From an uncultured Lachnospiraceae bacterium (GTDB lineage Bacteria; Bacillota; Clostridia; Lachnospirales; Lachnospiraceae), in NCBI GenBank assembly GCA_900316855.1, contig ONEK01000007.1, positions 124,001 to 188,000 on the forward strand: a stretch of 64,000 nt of DNA, given 5' to 3'. The notes below the pieces were generated by a model. That model did not search any database. It was not told where the DNA came from and worked only from the letters and a program-made list of their open reading frames with translations. Every line of letters starts with the position of its first letter. Position 1 is the first letter of the stretch. Positions 49,876 through 59,087 of the stretch are shown here, piece after piece. Both the position numbers and the translations under genes were made by a program.

Positions 49876-50907
49876 TCAGTTGAAATTGAAAAAATGCCGC
49901 ACGATCTTGTAGGCCTCGACGGTGAGCTTTCGCGCGCCGCGGTTGTGCGTGTTCATGGCCACTCCGAAAATGCCCCAGCGAAGCTTCATGTACAGAATGT
50001 AATCCTTTTCCTTTAAGTACTTCCACAGCTCGTCCTTCTTCTGCAGGTTCTCCTTCGTATTGGAGACCAGAGCGAGGACAGACGAGATCGTGGTGATGAT
50101 CTCGAGATAATTGTACATGTAGTTCCGGCACGCGCGGTGGGCATTGATGCGGGCCTGATTGTCGCGGTCCGTGAAGTAATCGATCATGAGCCTGTTCACC
50201 CGGATCTGCTGGTCCAGTCTGCCGATCATCACCTTCTGGTTCACGGACTGGTCCGACCTTCCGATGTAGTAATAGTACAGATTGATGTCCATGTAATACA
50301 TGCTGCGGACATACGGAAGGGGATCGAACACATAGATATTGTCCACGTAGAAGCAGTGCTCCGGCAGCTGCAGGCCGCACTCGCGCAGCAGCTTCGTACG
50401 GAAGATCACCGAATGCATCAGGATGTAATGGCCCTTGCGGAAATGACCCACCTCATCCCAGGTGAACAGACGGTCCGTCGGAAGGGCGCCGCGGTACTGC
50501 ATCACCTTGTGCCGCTCCTCGCCCTCCTTGTTGTATACGTAATTGCAGATCATCATATCGAGCTGCGGCGCACCGCCCGAGAGCTCGCGCAGCTTTTCGA
50601 GCACCTTTTTGTAGGAGCTCTCCCTGAGCCAGTCATCGGAATCCACTACCTTGAAAAACTGTCCCGTCGCATTCGCGATGCCGGTATTGACCGCCGAGCC
50701 GTGGCCGCCGTTCTCCTTGTGAATGACCCGGACGATATTCGGGTTCAGCGTCTGGTACTGGTCCGCTATCCTCGCTGTCCCGTCCGTCGACCCGTCGTCG
50801 ACGATAATGATTTCCACATCATCCCCGCCGACGAGCAGGGAATCAATGCATTTGGACATATAGGCCTCTGAGTTGTAGCAGGGCACGGTTAACGTCAGAA
50901 GTTTCAT
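49876..50907 (-). CDS. GT2 family glycosyltransferase
   Basis: This cytoplasmic GT2 (GT-A fold) glycosyltransferase probably makes a surface glycan. KLLTLTVPCYNSEAYMSKCIDSLL, IIIVDDGSTDGTARIAD and HKENGGHGSAVNTGIANATGQFFKVVDSDDWLRE (the DSDD metal site) are clear. The C-terminal half is variable. ATG 50907 with GAGGTG upstream gives 343 residues. Its ATG overlaps the stop of the preceding DUF1653-like gene (ATGA), so the two are coupled. No transmembrane helix is seen. Donor and acceptor are unknown. Confidence 0.9.
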   Translation of the reverse strand: MKLLTLTVPCYNSEAYMSKCIDSLLVGGDDVEIIIVDDGSTDGTARIADQYQTLNPNIVRVIHKENGGHGSAVNTGIANATGQFFKVVDSDDWLRESSYKKVLEKLRELSGGAPQLDMMICNYVYNKEGEERHKVMQYRGALPTDRLFTWDEVGHFRKGHYILMHSVIFRTKLLRECGLQLPEHCFYVDNIYVFDPLPYVRSMYYMDINLYYYYIGRSDQSVNQKVMIGRLDQQIRVNRLMIDYFTDRDNQARINAHRACRNYMYNYLEIITTISSVLALVSNTKENLQKKDELWKYLKEKDYILYMKLRWGIFGVAMNTHNRGARKLTVEAYKIVRHFFNFN

Positions 50908-51419
50908 GGTTTCACCTCGTATCTGCGGATTGTGATCAGGCATTCCTTCAGGTCGTCGAAGCGGGCAGCGACATCGCCCTTGTCAATCTCCAGCCCCGAA
51001 GCGAGCGCCATGGTGTCAATCATGTCATTCGTAACTCTCGGACGGAGCTCACTCAGTATATCAAGTTTTTCATCTGTTGTCCCCGCATCGAGAAATTTCT
51101 CCACGAGAGGATCGAGCACATATCCGGAGTCATCTGCCTGCCCGCTCCCGGAAGAAGTCTCCCCGTCCCGCACCGGCTCCTGCGGCCTGACGGACGCCGG
51201 AGCCGCTTTCACGGTTTCCTCTCCGGATGGCACAAAAGGCACTGCCCTTTGCAGGAACCGCTCCCTGTTCTCCGCCAGGATGCGCATCGGCCCCGACAGC
51301 TCCTGGTAAACGATGAGCTTCTCGTGATCCTCCGCGCGCTCACACGCAAGCAGGACCTGGATGTGTTTCCCGTCCTTTGTCACAAACTGTTCGAACCCAT
51401 TCGGATTTTCCTGACGCAT
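50904..51419 (-). CDS. DUF1653-like protein with helical C-terminal domain
   Basis: This is a small soluble protein. Residues ~8-55 (FVTKDGKHIQVLLACERAEDHEKLIVYQELSGPMRILAENRERF) resemble DUF1653, a small beta domain found in many bacteria without known function. A Pro/Ser/Gly/Glu linker follows. A predicted helical bundle (LVEKFLDAGTTDEKLDILSELRPRVTNDMIDTMALASGLEI) closes the 171 residues. ATG 51419 has GAAGGAAG upstream. It starts 22 bases after holA and is coupled to the glycosyltransferase. The DUF1653 match is moderate, made by eye. Confidence 0.6.
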   Translation of the reverse strand: MRQENPNGFEQFVTKDGKHIQVLLACERAEDHEKLIVYQELSGPMRILAENRERFLQRAVPFVPSGEETVKAAPASVRPQEPVRDGETSSGSGQADDSGYVLDPLVEKFLDAGTTDEKLDILSELRPRVTNDMIDTMALASGLEIDKGDVAARFDDLKECLITIRRYEVKP

Positions 51420-51441
51420 GGCACTTCCTTCTTTTCTGTCC

Positions 51442-52479
51442 TCAGAACTTGGTTCCCGAGTATACGACGATGAGCTTCTCCACGGCAAGCCGTGCATCGA
51501 TCCTGCCCCGCTTGTAATCTGTGTCCGCCTGCACGCAGTCCTGCAGCGCATGGATGAGACCGCGCTGCGTGTAGCCGCGAAGGCACGGCTGCAGCCGGTT
51601 CTCGAGAACCCACGGGTTGATGTGAAGTATGGAAGCGATCTCCCCCGGGGGAGTCCTCCTCTGCATCAGCTCCCCGATCTGCAGCAGCTGGTTGAACTGA
51701 CGGATCATCAGTGACAGGATGACCTGCGGCGGCGTCTGCAGCCGGATCAGGTCCATGTAGATGTGCAGCGCCTCCTTCCGGTCCGTCCGCGCAATCGCGC
51801 TGATCATGTCAAAGATCCGGTCCTGCACCACAACGGAGCAGACCGCCTCCACGTCCGCGCCTGTGACCTCCTTCCGGTCCCCGCAGTACGAGATGAGCTT
51901 GCCAGCTTCGCTTTGGATATTCAGCATATCCGTGCCGGTCCGCTTCAGAAATCCGGCAAGGACAGGCCCGGAAATCGACATGCCGGCATCCGCGAATTCC
52001 TTCCTTGCAAAATCCCGGATGACGCCCTCCTCCGGTGCGCTGCAGTCCATCACAAAGCCGAGCTTCGCAATTCTTTTGTACAGGGCGGTTGTTTTGTTGG
52101 GAGCCGGCTCCACAAAGACGAGCGTGCAGAAATCCGGTATGGTCTCAAGCGCCTTCAGCAGGGGATCCGTGTCCCCGCCCTTTCCGAAAACCCAGGAATT
52201 CTCGAGGATCACAAGACGCCTCGGTGCCAGGAACGGCATCGTCTGCAGAAGGTCCGCAACCTCCGGCAGGCTGAACTCATTTCCTGTAAACAGTGCGGTA
52301 TTCATCTGGTCCTCCGGCCCGGTGACGGCATTCCGGAGCTCGTCTCTGAACCGCGAGCGCAGGTAATCCTGCCCGCCGCAGATCATGTAGACGCGGCGGA
52401 AATCCTGCTCCCGGATCTGCCGCTCCAGCTCGTTATGAAGTTCTGTGAAGGAACTGCCTGACCGGCTTTTTTTCGCCAC
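51442..52479 (-). CDS. holA: DNA polymerase III delta subunit
   Basis: HolA opens the sliding clamp in the clamp loader. VYMICGGQDYLRSRFRDELRNAV, LLQTMPFLAPRRLVILENSWVF, TLVFVEPAPNKTTALYKRIAKLG and the C-terminal DMISAIARTDRKEALHIYMDLI match the delta family. A GTG at 52479 preceded by AAGGGG gives 345 residues, the usual size. The frame continues upstream to an ATG at 52602 that would overlap comEC and is less likely. It follows comEC by about 120 bases, a common Firmicutes order. Confidence 0.93.
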   Translation of the reverse strand: MAKKSRSGSSFTELHNELERQIREQDFRRVYMICGGQDYLRSRFRDELRNAVTGPEDQMNTALFTGNEFSLPEVADLLQTMPFLAPRRLVILENSWVFGKGGDTDPLLKALETIPDFCTLVFVEPAPNKTTALYKRIAKLGFVMDCSAPEEGVIRDFARKEFADAGMSISGPVLAGFLKRTGTDMLNIQSEAGKLISYCGDRKEVTGADVEAVCSVVVQDRIFDMISAIARTDRKEALHIYMDLIRLQTPPQVILSLMIRQFNQLLQIGELMQRRTPPGEIASILHINPWVLENRLQPCLRGYTQRGLIHALQDCVQADTDYKRGRIDARLAVEKLIVVYSGTKF

Positions 52480-52598
52480 GATCGACCCCTTACCTTTCTG
52501 TTTTGTGTTTTCCGCACTTTTGCCGGGGCTTTGCACGCCGCCGGACTGTTTCTGCTCCCTATCATACTCCCCCGGGCGCCGGAACACGAATTTCACTT

Positions 52599-54872
52599 TC
52601 ATTTTCCTGCCCGCACCTGGTACAGGCGAAAATGCTGTCCGTCACTTTGCACCCTCAGCGCGCCGCTTCGCGTATCGTAAATCCGGGAGCCCGCTTTGTT
52701 AAGCCGCAGAAGCGTCTCCTCATGCGGATGATGATAGCGGTTGTTCCTGCCGCAGGAGATGAGGGAGACCTCCGGCGATACCGCGGCAAGGAATTCGTCC
52801 GAGGTCGCGCCGGACGAGCCATGGTGCGCGACCTTGAGGACCGTGATGTCCTCCGCCTTTCCTGCCGCAAGACAGGGGAACAGATCCGGCAGCTGCCTCA
52901 TGCGGGCAAGGCAGCGGCTTTCACCCTCTCCCTCCAGGTCTCCCGTAAGGAGAGCCCGGAACTGCCCGTAGGTGACGAGCAGCGTCGTGGAGTACCCGTT
53001 GGGCTCCGGATCCCTCTCCCCCTTCTCCGGATGCAGGCAGATGACGGAAAGGGCAGGCCGGCCGGACGCATGGTACGTGATCCTGCCGCCTTCGGCGATC
53101 GTGCGGACGGCAATACCGCACTCCAGGGCGCATTTTTTGAGGAGACGGTAGTTTTCCCCCTGCGAAGCAGGGTCGATGTCCGGCAGGACGAGGCACCGGA
53201 TGCGGATGCCGGTTTCGTCCTGCTGCCGGATCAGCTCCAGCAGCCCCGACAGGTGGTCCTCATCCTCGTGCGTCAGGATGGCATAATCGATATCCGCCGC
53301 ATCCTGATACCTGAGGAACGGCTCCAGCGTGTAACGCGCAAGCTCCTCCTTGGACGTCGATCCGCCGTCGACGAGAATACGGACGCCCTGCCTCCCCGCC
53401 ACGTCACAGGACAGGAAGATTCCGTCCCCCTGACCGACATCGAGGACATGCAGGTTCAGTCCCGATGCGGTCCGCACCGTAAGGAGCAGCATGGCTGCCA
53501 TAATCCACAGGTCCTTCACAAGGGCAGGCAGCTTCTCCCTCAGCAGCACCATCGCGGTCAGCAGGGCGGCATAAACCGCGATCTGCCAGGCCCCGGGCTT
53601 TCCCGCGATACCGGCGTGTCCCGGAATATGCTGTGCCGCCGTCGCAATCGCGCGGTAAAACAGCAGCAGGAACCGGCAGGGAAGACCCGCGAGCATTCCC
53701 ATTCCGGTACTGACAAGCCCCAGCGCCAGAACCAGCAGGCCGCTTCCCATGACGACACTCATCAGGGGCAGCACCACAAGGTTCAGCACAACGGACCAGA
53801 CCGGAAACGAGTAGCAGCAGGCGTAATACACCGGCAGCGTCACAGCGGGAACCGCGAGAATCCTGCCCGATTTCGTCCCGAGGGAAGGCAGTACGGCCCC
53901 GATACCCAGAACCGATCCGAACGAAAACAGGAAGCCGGTGCTGTACAGGAGCAGCGGATTGGACACGACAAGAAGAAGCGCTGCGACAGAAAGCGCGGTC
54001 AGAAGGTCATACGTCCTGTGAAGAAGCCTTCCGGTCATCTGCAGCAGGAACATCACAATCGCCCTTGCCGCGCTCTCTCCCATTCCTGTCATGAACCCGT
54101 ACAGTACCATCACAGCCATGGGAAGCGCGGCGCAGGCGGCGGAAGGCAGCCCAGACCTGCGGAGCAGCCGGTACAGTCCCATGCCGAGCAGAGCGACGTG
54201 AAGCCCCGAGATCGCGAGGATGTGGATGATGCCCGCCGACTGATACAGATCCTTCGTTTGTGCGGGAAGCGTCCCCTTTTCGCCAAGGAGCATTGCCCTG
54301 AGGATTGCGGCGTCTTCCGCGGGAAGACACCGGTCCAGGACATCCGAAAGAGCCCCGCGGATCTTTGCGAGTGCCCGGACAATCTGCCCGCCCGCTGTCC
54401 TTCCGGCATCCTTGTCCGGCAGGAGCTCCGCCCTGCAGCGGACCATGCGGAACGCATAGCCAAGCGTTCTGTAATACAGCAGGGCGTCAAAGCCGCCGTA
54501 GTTGGAGGCTGCCTCGAAGGCATAGACGCTTCCGTGCACCCTGACGCGGCATCCCGGCAGGTACCGCCCGGAGTCTGTCTTCGCTTCCTCCGCGCTCCCG
54601 CAGGGGATCTGTACGAGCACCCGGGCGCCTTTGTCCTCTCTCACTCCGTTATCCGGAGGGAAGGCTGTGAAATCAACATCCGCAACAGACAGCAGCAGCG
54701 AGCCTGCGCCGTCCCGCGCGGTCTTCACCGTGCAGTCACGGACCGTTCCTTCAATCTGTGCCTCCTGCCCGCTGCAGGATGTGTAATCCGGAAATTCCAC
54801 CGGATGAAGCTGCAGCACGAGAAAAACCGCAGCGGTAAAAACAAGAACTGCAAATGCCAGTGGCCTTCGCAA
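52599..54872 (-). CDS. comEC: ComEC/Rec2 family DNA-uptake channel
   Basis: ComEC forms the membrane channel for single-stranded DNA in transformation. It has an N-terminal DUF4131/OB-like part and a central competence domain with many helices (ILRAMLLGEKGTLPAQTKDLYQSAGIIHILAISGLHVALLGM). The C-terminal metallo-beta-lactamase domain reads LNLHVLDVGQGDGIFLSC, LTHEDEDHLSG and LLTGDLEGEGE, with VAHHGSSGATSDEFL near the end. A TTG at 54872 with GGGAGG 7 bases upstream is the likely start (757 residues); a GTG at 54881 lies inside a TGCCACC/GGTGGCA hairpin. Family call is secure. Confidence 0.93.
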   Translation of the reverse strand: MRRPLAFAVLVFTAAVFLVLQLHPVEFPDYTSCSGQEAQIEGTVRDCTVKTARDGAGSLLLSVADVDFTAFPPDNGVREDKGARVLVQIPCGSAEEAKTDSGRYLPGCRVRVHGSVYAFEAASNYGGFDALLYYRTLGYAFRMVRCRAELLPDKDAGRTAGGQIVRALAKIRGALSDVLDRCLPAEDAAILRAMLLGEKGTLPAQTKDLYQSAGIIHILAISGLHVALLGMGLYRLLRRSGLPSAACAALPMAVMVLYGFMTGMGESAARAIVMFLLQMTGRLLHRTYDLLTALSVAALLLVVSNPLLLYSTGFLFSFGSVLGIGAVLPSLGTKSGRILAVPAVTLPVYYACCYSFPVWSVVLNLVVLPLMSVVMGSGLLVLALGLVSTGMGMLAGLPCRFLLLFYRAIATAAQHIPGHAGIAGKPGAWQIAVYAALLTAMVLLREKLPALVKDLWIMAAMLLLTVRTASGLNLHVLDVGQGDGIFLSCDVAGRQGVRILVDGGSTSKEELARYTLEPFLRYQDAADIDYAILTHEDEDHLSGLLELIRQQDETGIRIRCLVLPDIDPASQGENYRLLKKCALECGIAVRTIAEGGRITYHASGRPALSVICLHPEKGERDPEPNGYSTTLLVTYGQFRALLTGDLEGEGESRCLARMRQLPDLFPCLAAGKAEDITVLKVAHHGSSGATSDEFLAAVSPEVSLISCGRNNRYHHPHEETLLRLNKAGSRIYDTRSGALRVQSDGQHFRLYQVRAGK

Positions 54873-54926
54873 ATGTGCCACCTCCCAGTGGTGGCAGGAC
54901 GGCTGAAATCGTTGATTTGTCAGGTA

Positions 54927-55886
54927 TCAGTTCTCTACCAGCCCGGGATTGGAGCGCAGGGGACTCTGCAGGCTGACGGTTTCCATGAACTTCGCAGTGG
55001 GTTTCCCGTCCACCGTAATCTGTACGGAATCCACACTTGCAAGCTCCGTGAGGGAGTTGACAAGTGAGTAGACGGCGACCTGCGGCGTCACGGAATAGGG
55101 CTCGCTAAGGAACGCCTGGTCGAAATTCACATAGCAGACGCCGTCTCTTGTCGTCACGGACACAATCCTGGCATCCGGATTCAGCGTCGGGAACACGACC
55201 TCGCTGTTGGGCCCCTTCAGGACCTCCTCCACCACGACCCGCTCCAGGGAGACATTGCTGTTGTAGATCTTGTTCCGATAGGCGTGGACGAGATGCTCAC
55301 CGCCTGAATCCGCGAAGTACAGGTGCAGACGCGTCTTCTCGTAGTTCTGGATCTCAGACCCGGAATTATTGATGAAGCTGTCCGCCGTCATGACACCGAC
55401 CGCCCTTCCGTTCTCATCCGTGAGAGGTTCCCCGGCGAGATAGAAAGCTGCCGCGTCCACTCCGTCGATTTCCGTAAGGGACGACACAATGGCGGCACGG
55501 GTCAGGACCTCCGTCGTCGGATCGAGCAGTGCGTAATCCCCGGACAGCTGCAGCGTGACCTGGCCGTCACCGAGTACGAATGACGTGACCGTAAAACCGT
55601 CCGTCACCGCGGCGAGCTTCGGGTCCGGCGGGTTCTTCAGCGCGTTCAGCACCTCGGAAATCCTGCCCTCCGTTCCCTCCGCGGTCGGTGTAAATTCCAC
55701 CGGAAGGAGCGAGGTCCTGTCACCGTTCAGGTACCAGATCTGCTCCGGTGCGTCCTGCTGTGCCCCGGCGCCGCTTTGCCCGGCAGCTGATTTCCGGCAG
55801 CCGGCAAGGAACAGGCAGATCATTCCGCATAACACCAGCCGCAGGAAAAGCCCTATGAAATTGCCGCCTGTTTCCTGACGCTTCAT
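54927..55886 (-). CDS. GerMN-domain lipoprotein
   Basis: This is an exported lipoprotein: the signal peptide ends in LAGC (lipobox) around residue 29. Two GerMN domains follow, the first including LLPVEFTPTAEGTEGRISEVLNALKNPPDPK, the second LHLYFADSGGEHLVHAYRNKIYNSNVSLERVVVEEVLKGP and VCYVNFDQAFLSEPYSVTPQVAVYSLVNSLTEL. Similar proteins include GerM and LpqB-like lipoproteins beside sensor kinases. Its ATG overlaps the upstream histidine kinase stop (ATGA), so the three genes act together. The role is inferred as extracytoplasmic sensing or cell-wall/spore related. Confidence 0.88.
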   Translation of the reverse strand: MKRQETGGNFIGLFLRLVLCGMICLFLAGCRKSAAGQSGAGAQQDAPEQIWYLNGDRTSLLPVEFTPTAEGTEGRISEVLNALKNPPDPKLAAVTDGFTVTSFVLGDGQVTLQLSGDYALLDPTTEVLTRAAIVSSLTEIDGVDAAAFYLAGEPLTDENGRAVGVMTADSFINNSGSEIQNYEKTRLHLYFADSGGEHLVHAYRNKIYNSNVSLERVVVEEVLKGPNSEVVFPTLNPDARIVSVTTRDGVCYVNFDQAFLSEPYSVTPQVAVYSLVNSLTELASVDSVQITVDGKPTAKFMETVSLQSPLRSNPGLVEN

Positions 55887-57442
55887 GCTGTGCTGTCCTT
55901 CTTCCCCTCTGGCTCCGGCTGCCCGGAGGAAATGTAGTTCAGCGGGATCGTCACCGTAAACTTCGTCCCTGCATTCACCTGTGAATCCACCGTGATGGTG
56001 CCCTTGTGCAGCAGAACCGCGCTCTTGGTGATCGAAAGCCCGAGGCCGGTCCCGCCGACCTCCCGCGACCGGGATTTATCGACGCGGTAGAACCGCTCGA
56101 AGACTCTCTGCCGGGATTCCTTCGGAATCCCGATACCGGTGTCCTCCACGGTCAGGATGAAGTTCTTGTGGTCCGAATTGATGGTCACGCGCACCTTGCC
56201 ATGGTCCCTGTTGTACTTCACCGCGTTTTCGATGAGGTTCGTGAAGACTGCCGTCATCTTGACCTCATCAACCTCTGCCGTGACCTCCCGCTCGGAAACA
56301 AGCGTCAGTTCAATATCGCGCTGCTGCGCGATGGGGCGCACACGCTTCATGACTATCTCCAGCAGCTGGTTGATGTTGACGCTGCTGATATTCATGGGAA
56401 CCTGCTTGCGGTCCATCTTCGCCAGGGACAGCAGCTCCGCGATCATGTTGTTCTCGCGGTCCAGCTCGTGATCAATATCGGTAAGGAATTCCCGGTACAT
56501 CTCCTCCGGAGCACCCTTCTGTGCCAGCAGGGAATCCGCCAGCACCTTCATGGATGTCATCGGCGTCTTCAGCTCATGGGATACATTGGATACAAAGTCC
56601 TGCCGCGATTCATCGAGGGCGCGCATCCTGCCCAGCACCTGGTTGAACGCGTCCACGATGTGCTCGGTCTCGAGATAGTCATTCACCCGGATCGCGGAGG
56701 TGGTGAAGCCGCTCCTTACATCCTGAATGGCCCTCGTCAACCGGTCGAACGGCTTCAGCAGTGCCTGCGACAGGATGAACGACAGTGAGAAGACGACGAG
56801 GAACATGATGATTTCCAGGAGCGTCGCCCTTCTTCCGAGGTTTGAGAGCGTTGCCGCGATGGAATCCGTCGAAATGCTGCACAGCAGCACGCCGTAGACC
56901 TGCTCGACACCGTCCGTCACCTCCCCGAGCGAATCGGTGTCCTCGAGATCCTTTGTCTCCGCGATCGGCATGATCACCTCAATGTACTGATCCGTCCTGT
57001 CATAGCGGGAGGAAATGGCTTCACTCCCCTCCTTCAGGCAGCGTACCACGTCCCCGGAGACAACCGTTTTGCCGTCGGACATTCCGTACGTGTCCTTCAC
57101 GACACGCAGACAGTCGTCGATGACAAGCACCCGCCCGTCGTAAAACGACGCGAACTGTGTCAGCTCCGCGTTCACAACAGCGGATGCGGGATCGTTCAGA
57201 TAATCATAAATAATCAGGTGGTTTGCCAGAACCCGGAGCTGCGTCTGTGCTTCGCTCGTTCTGGAGCTGACGACACGCGTCTCGTAATTGGACAGGATCG
57301 CGTATCTTAAGATGAGACAGGGAATGATTCCCACGGCAAACATCAGCAGGAAGAGCCGCAGGCGCAGGCTTCGAAGGAAGGGAAGCTTTCCGCCGAGGGC
57401 ATGGAGTTTATGCCGAAACGTGTTTTGCGTGTTTTCTGCCAT
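55883..57442 (-). CDS. Membrane sensor histidine kinase
   Basis: The 519-residue kinase has a transmembrane helix near residue 30, a ~150-residue extracytoplasmic sensor with a Cache-like look, and a second helix near residue 210. HAMP, HisKA with FVSNVSHELKTPMTSMK (phospho-His) and HATPase with NLIENAVKYN, VEDTGIGIP and GGTGLGLSI follow. The whole resembles WalK-type kinases. An ATG at 57442 (MAENTQ) is chosen; a GTG at 57451 is also open. It lies 36 bases after the response regulator and is coupled to the GerMN lipoprotein, a layout like LpqB-MtrAB. Confidence 0.92.
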   Translation of the reverse strand: MAENTQNTFRHKLHALGGKLPFLRSLRLRLFLLMFAVGIIPCLILRYAILSNYETRVVSSRTSEAQTQLRVLANHLIIYDYLNDPASAVVNAELTQFASFYDGRVLVIDDCLRVVKDTYGMSDGKTVVSGDVVRCLKEGSEAISSRYDRTDQYIEVIMPIAETKDLEDTDSLGEVTDGVEQVYGVLLCSISTDSIAATLSNLGRRATLLEIIMFLVVFSLSFILSQALLKPFDRLTRAIQDVRSGFTTSAIRVNDYLETEHIVDAFNQVLGRMRALDESRQDFVSNVSHELKTPMTSMKVLADSLLAQKGAPEEMYREFLTDIDHELDRENNMIAELLSLAKMDRKQVPMNISSVNINQLLEIVMKRVRPIAQQRDIELTLVSEREVTAEVDEVKMTAVFTNLIENAVKYNRDHGKVRVTINSDHKNFILTVEDTGIGIPKESRQRVFERFYRVDKSRSREVGGTGLGLSITKSAVLLHKGTITVDSQVNAGTKFTVTIPLNYISSGQPEPEGKKDSTA

Positions 57443-57478
57443 GACCGGCACTGCTGCAGTTCCCGCGAAAGCCTGAAA

Positions 57479-58171
57479 CTAGACCTTGAAAAAGTATCCT
57501 ACGCCCCACTTCGTCTGCACATAGGTCGGCTCGGAGGGCTTCGGCTCGATCTTCTCCCGCAGGCGCCGCACATGGACGTCCACGGTCCGCTCATCGCCCG
57601 GATAGTCCCTGCCCCAGATCGTCGCAAGCAGGCTCGAGCGGCTGAATACCCTGCCCGGATGGGACGCCAGATATTCGAGCAGCTCGAATTCCTTCGACGT
57701 CAGGTTGATCTCCCGGCCGGAAATGGTCACACTCCGGTTGTCCGTATCGATCCGCATATCCCTGCTCTCGATCACGGAGGAGGAGCTGTCCTGTTCGCCG
57801 GACTTCGTGCCGGCGCGGCGCAGGATCGCCTTGATGCGCGCCTTGACCTCCAGGATATTGAACGGTTTGGTAATATAATCGTCCGCACCGTACTCGAGGC
57901 CCAGGATCTTGTCCATGTCCTCGCCCTTTGCCGTCAGCATGATGACAGGAACCGTCGAGAACGAACGGATCTCCCTGCACACGTCCAGACCGCTCATCTT
58001 CGGCAGCATCAGGTCCAGCAGAACCAGGTCGTAGTGACAATCCTTCACCTTCTGAAGGCCTTCCTCCCCGTCATAGGCTGCATCCACTTCATAGCCGTCC
58101 TGCTCAAGAGAGAAGCGGATGCCCTTGACGATCAGTTTTTCATCATCTACAACGAGTATCTTCTTTGCCAT
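57479..58171 (-). CDS. OmpR-family response regulator
   Basis: The 230-residue regulator has a receiver domain with VVDDEKLIVKGIRF at the acidic pocket, phospho-acceptor Asp53 (DLVLLDLMLPKMSG) and Lys in LTAKGEDMDKILGLEYGADDYITKPF. It also has a winged-helix DNA-binding domain with SKEFELLEYLASHPGRVFSRSSLLATIWGRDYPGDERTVDVHVRRLREKIE. It resembles WalR/PhoP-like regulators. The kinase follows 36 bases downstream. The likely target genes cannot be read here. Confidence 0.95.
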   Translation of the reverse strand: MAKKILVVDDEKLIVKGIRFSLEQDGYEVDAAYDGEEGLQKVKDCHYDLVLLDLMLPKMSGLDVCREIRSFSTVPVIMLTAKGEDMDKILGLEYGADDYITKPFNILEVKARIKAILRRAGTKSGEQDSSSSVIESRDMRIDTDNRSVTISGREINLTSKEFELLEYLASHPGRVFSRSSLLATIWGRDYPGDERTVDVHVRRLREKIEPKPSEPTYVQTKWGVGYFFKV

Positions 58172-58201
58172 TGTATCCTGCTGCCTTTAACTCCTGCTGC
58201 C

Positions 58202-58966
58202 TTACTGTGTCGTAATCGCTCCCTGCATTTTCGCAAAGCTTCCGGCTTTAATGCCCGGAACGTTCATGATGTCCTCGGGGCTCCGGAACGGGCCGTGCTC
58301 CTCCCGGTAGCGCACAATAGCCTGTGCCTTGCTCTGCCCGATGCCGGGGATCTGCTCCAGTTCGCCTGCGTTTGCAGTGTTGATGTTGATTATTCCGTGA
58401 ACGGTATCGCTGCCCGCGGCAGCAATGCCTGCCGTACTGCCGGAGTCAGCCGCGGACCCGGTCACGATCCCGTAGGCTGCCGGAGCCGCCGTGCCGCTCC
58501 CCGCTTCCCCCCGGGACTTCGTTTCCGCAGCCGTGGGAATAATGAGCTGTACGCCGTCCGAAAGCTTCTCCGCCTGGTTAACATAGTCGCGGTCCGCATC
58601 AGCGGCAAAACCGCCCGCGGCCTCCACGGCTTCATACACCCGGGCATCGGCTTCGAGCGTATACACGCCCGGGCTCACAACCGCGCCGCACACATAGACG
58701 ACAACCTGCTCCGCTTGAGCCGCAGGGATATCTTCGGGCCTGCCGGATGCGGATTCCTCCCCTGCGGGAGGCGCCGCGGCGTCAGCCGTTTCCGAAGAAC
58801 CGCCCGCGTTCCCGGCATCGTTCCCGGCGTCATTCGCGCCGGTGTCTGCCGTTTCCGCAGCACTTATTGCGGAGGCCGTATCTTCGAGCACCGGCTCGTC
58901 CGCACACGCCATGAATGTCAGGTTGACTCCCGCAATCATGGCGATGATCAGTAAAATTTTCTTCAT
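58202..58966 (-). CDS. comEA: ComEA-like lipoprotein (SLBB + helix-hairpin-helix)
   Basis: ComEA-type proteins bind DNA at the cell surface for uptake. ATG 58966 (MKKILLIIAM) with GGAAGGGAG upstream starts a lipoprotein signal (FMAC lipobox). An Ala/Asp/Ser/Glu-rich linker of ~65 residues follows, then an SLBB-like domain (VVVYVCGAVVSPGVYTLEADARVYEAVEAAGGF) and a double HhH domain (ININTANAGELEQIPGIGQSKAQAIVRYREEHGPFRSPEDIMNVPGI). The length is 254 residues. An upstream in-frame codon at 59074 is less likely. It has its own promoter and lies three genes from comEC. Lipid anchoring replaces the more usual single transmembrane anchor. Confidence 0.88.
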   Translation of the reverse strand: MKKILLIIAMIAGVNLTFMACADEPVLEDTASAISAAETADTGANDAGNDAGNAGGSSETADAAAPPAGEESASGRPEDIPAAQAEQVVVYVCGAVVSPGVYTLEADARVYEAVEAAGGFAADADRDYVNQAEKLSDGVQLIIPTAAETKSRGEAGSGTAAPAAYGIVTGSAADSGSTAGIAAAGSDTVHGIININTANAGELEQIPGIGQSKAQAIVRYREEHGPFRSPEDIMNVPGIKAGSFAKMQGAITTQ

Positions 58967-59006
58967 GCAAAGCTCCCTTCCGGGGATCCCGCTTCGCATT
59001 ACAGAT

Positions 59007-59035
59007 ATTTTATCGAAAATAATCCGCCACTTCAA
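59007..59035 (-). promoter_or_regulatory. Promoter of the ComEA-like gene
   Basis: TTGAAG (59030-59035), 17 bases and TAAAAT (59007-59012) on the minus strand, 40 bases before the ATG. Upstream, TGATCCC...GGGATCA is a possible terminator-like stem after the solute-binding protein gene. Confidence 0.65.
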
Positions 59036-59087
59036 CGGGCAGATTGGCTTCGCCAAAGCCATGATCCCGAACAATCCGTCCGGGGGA

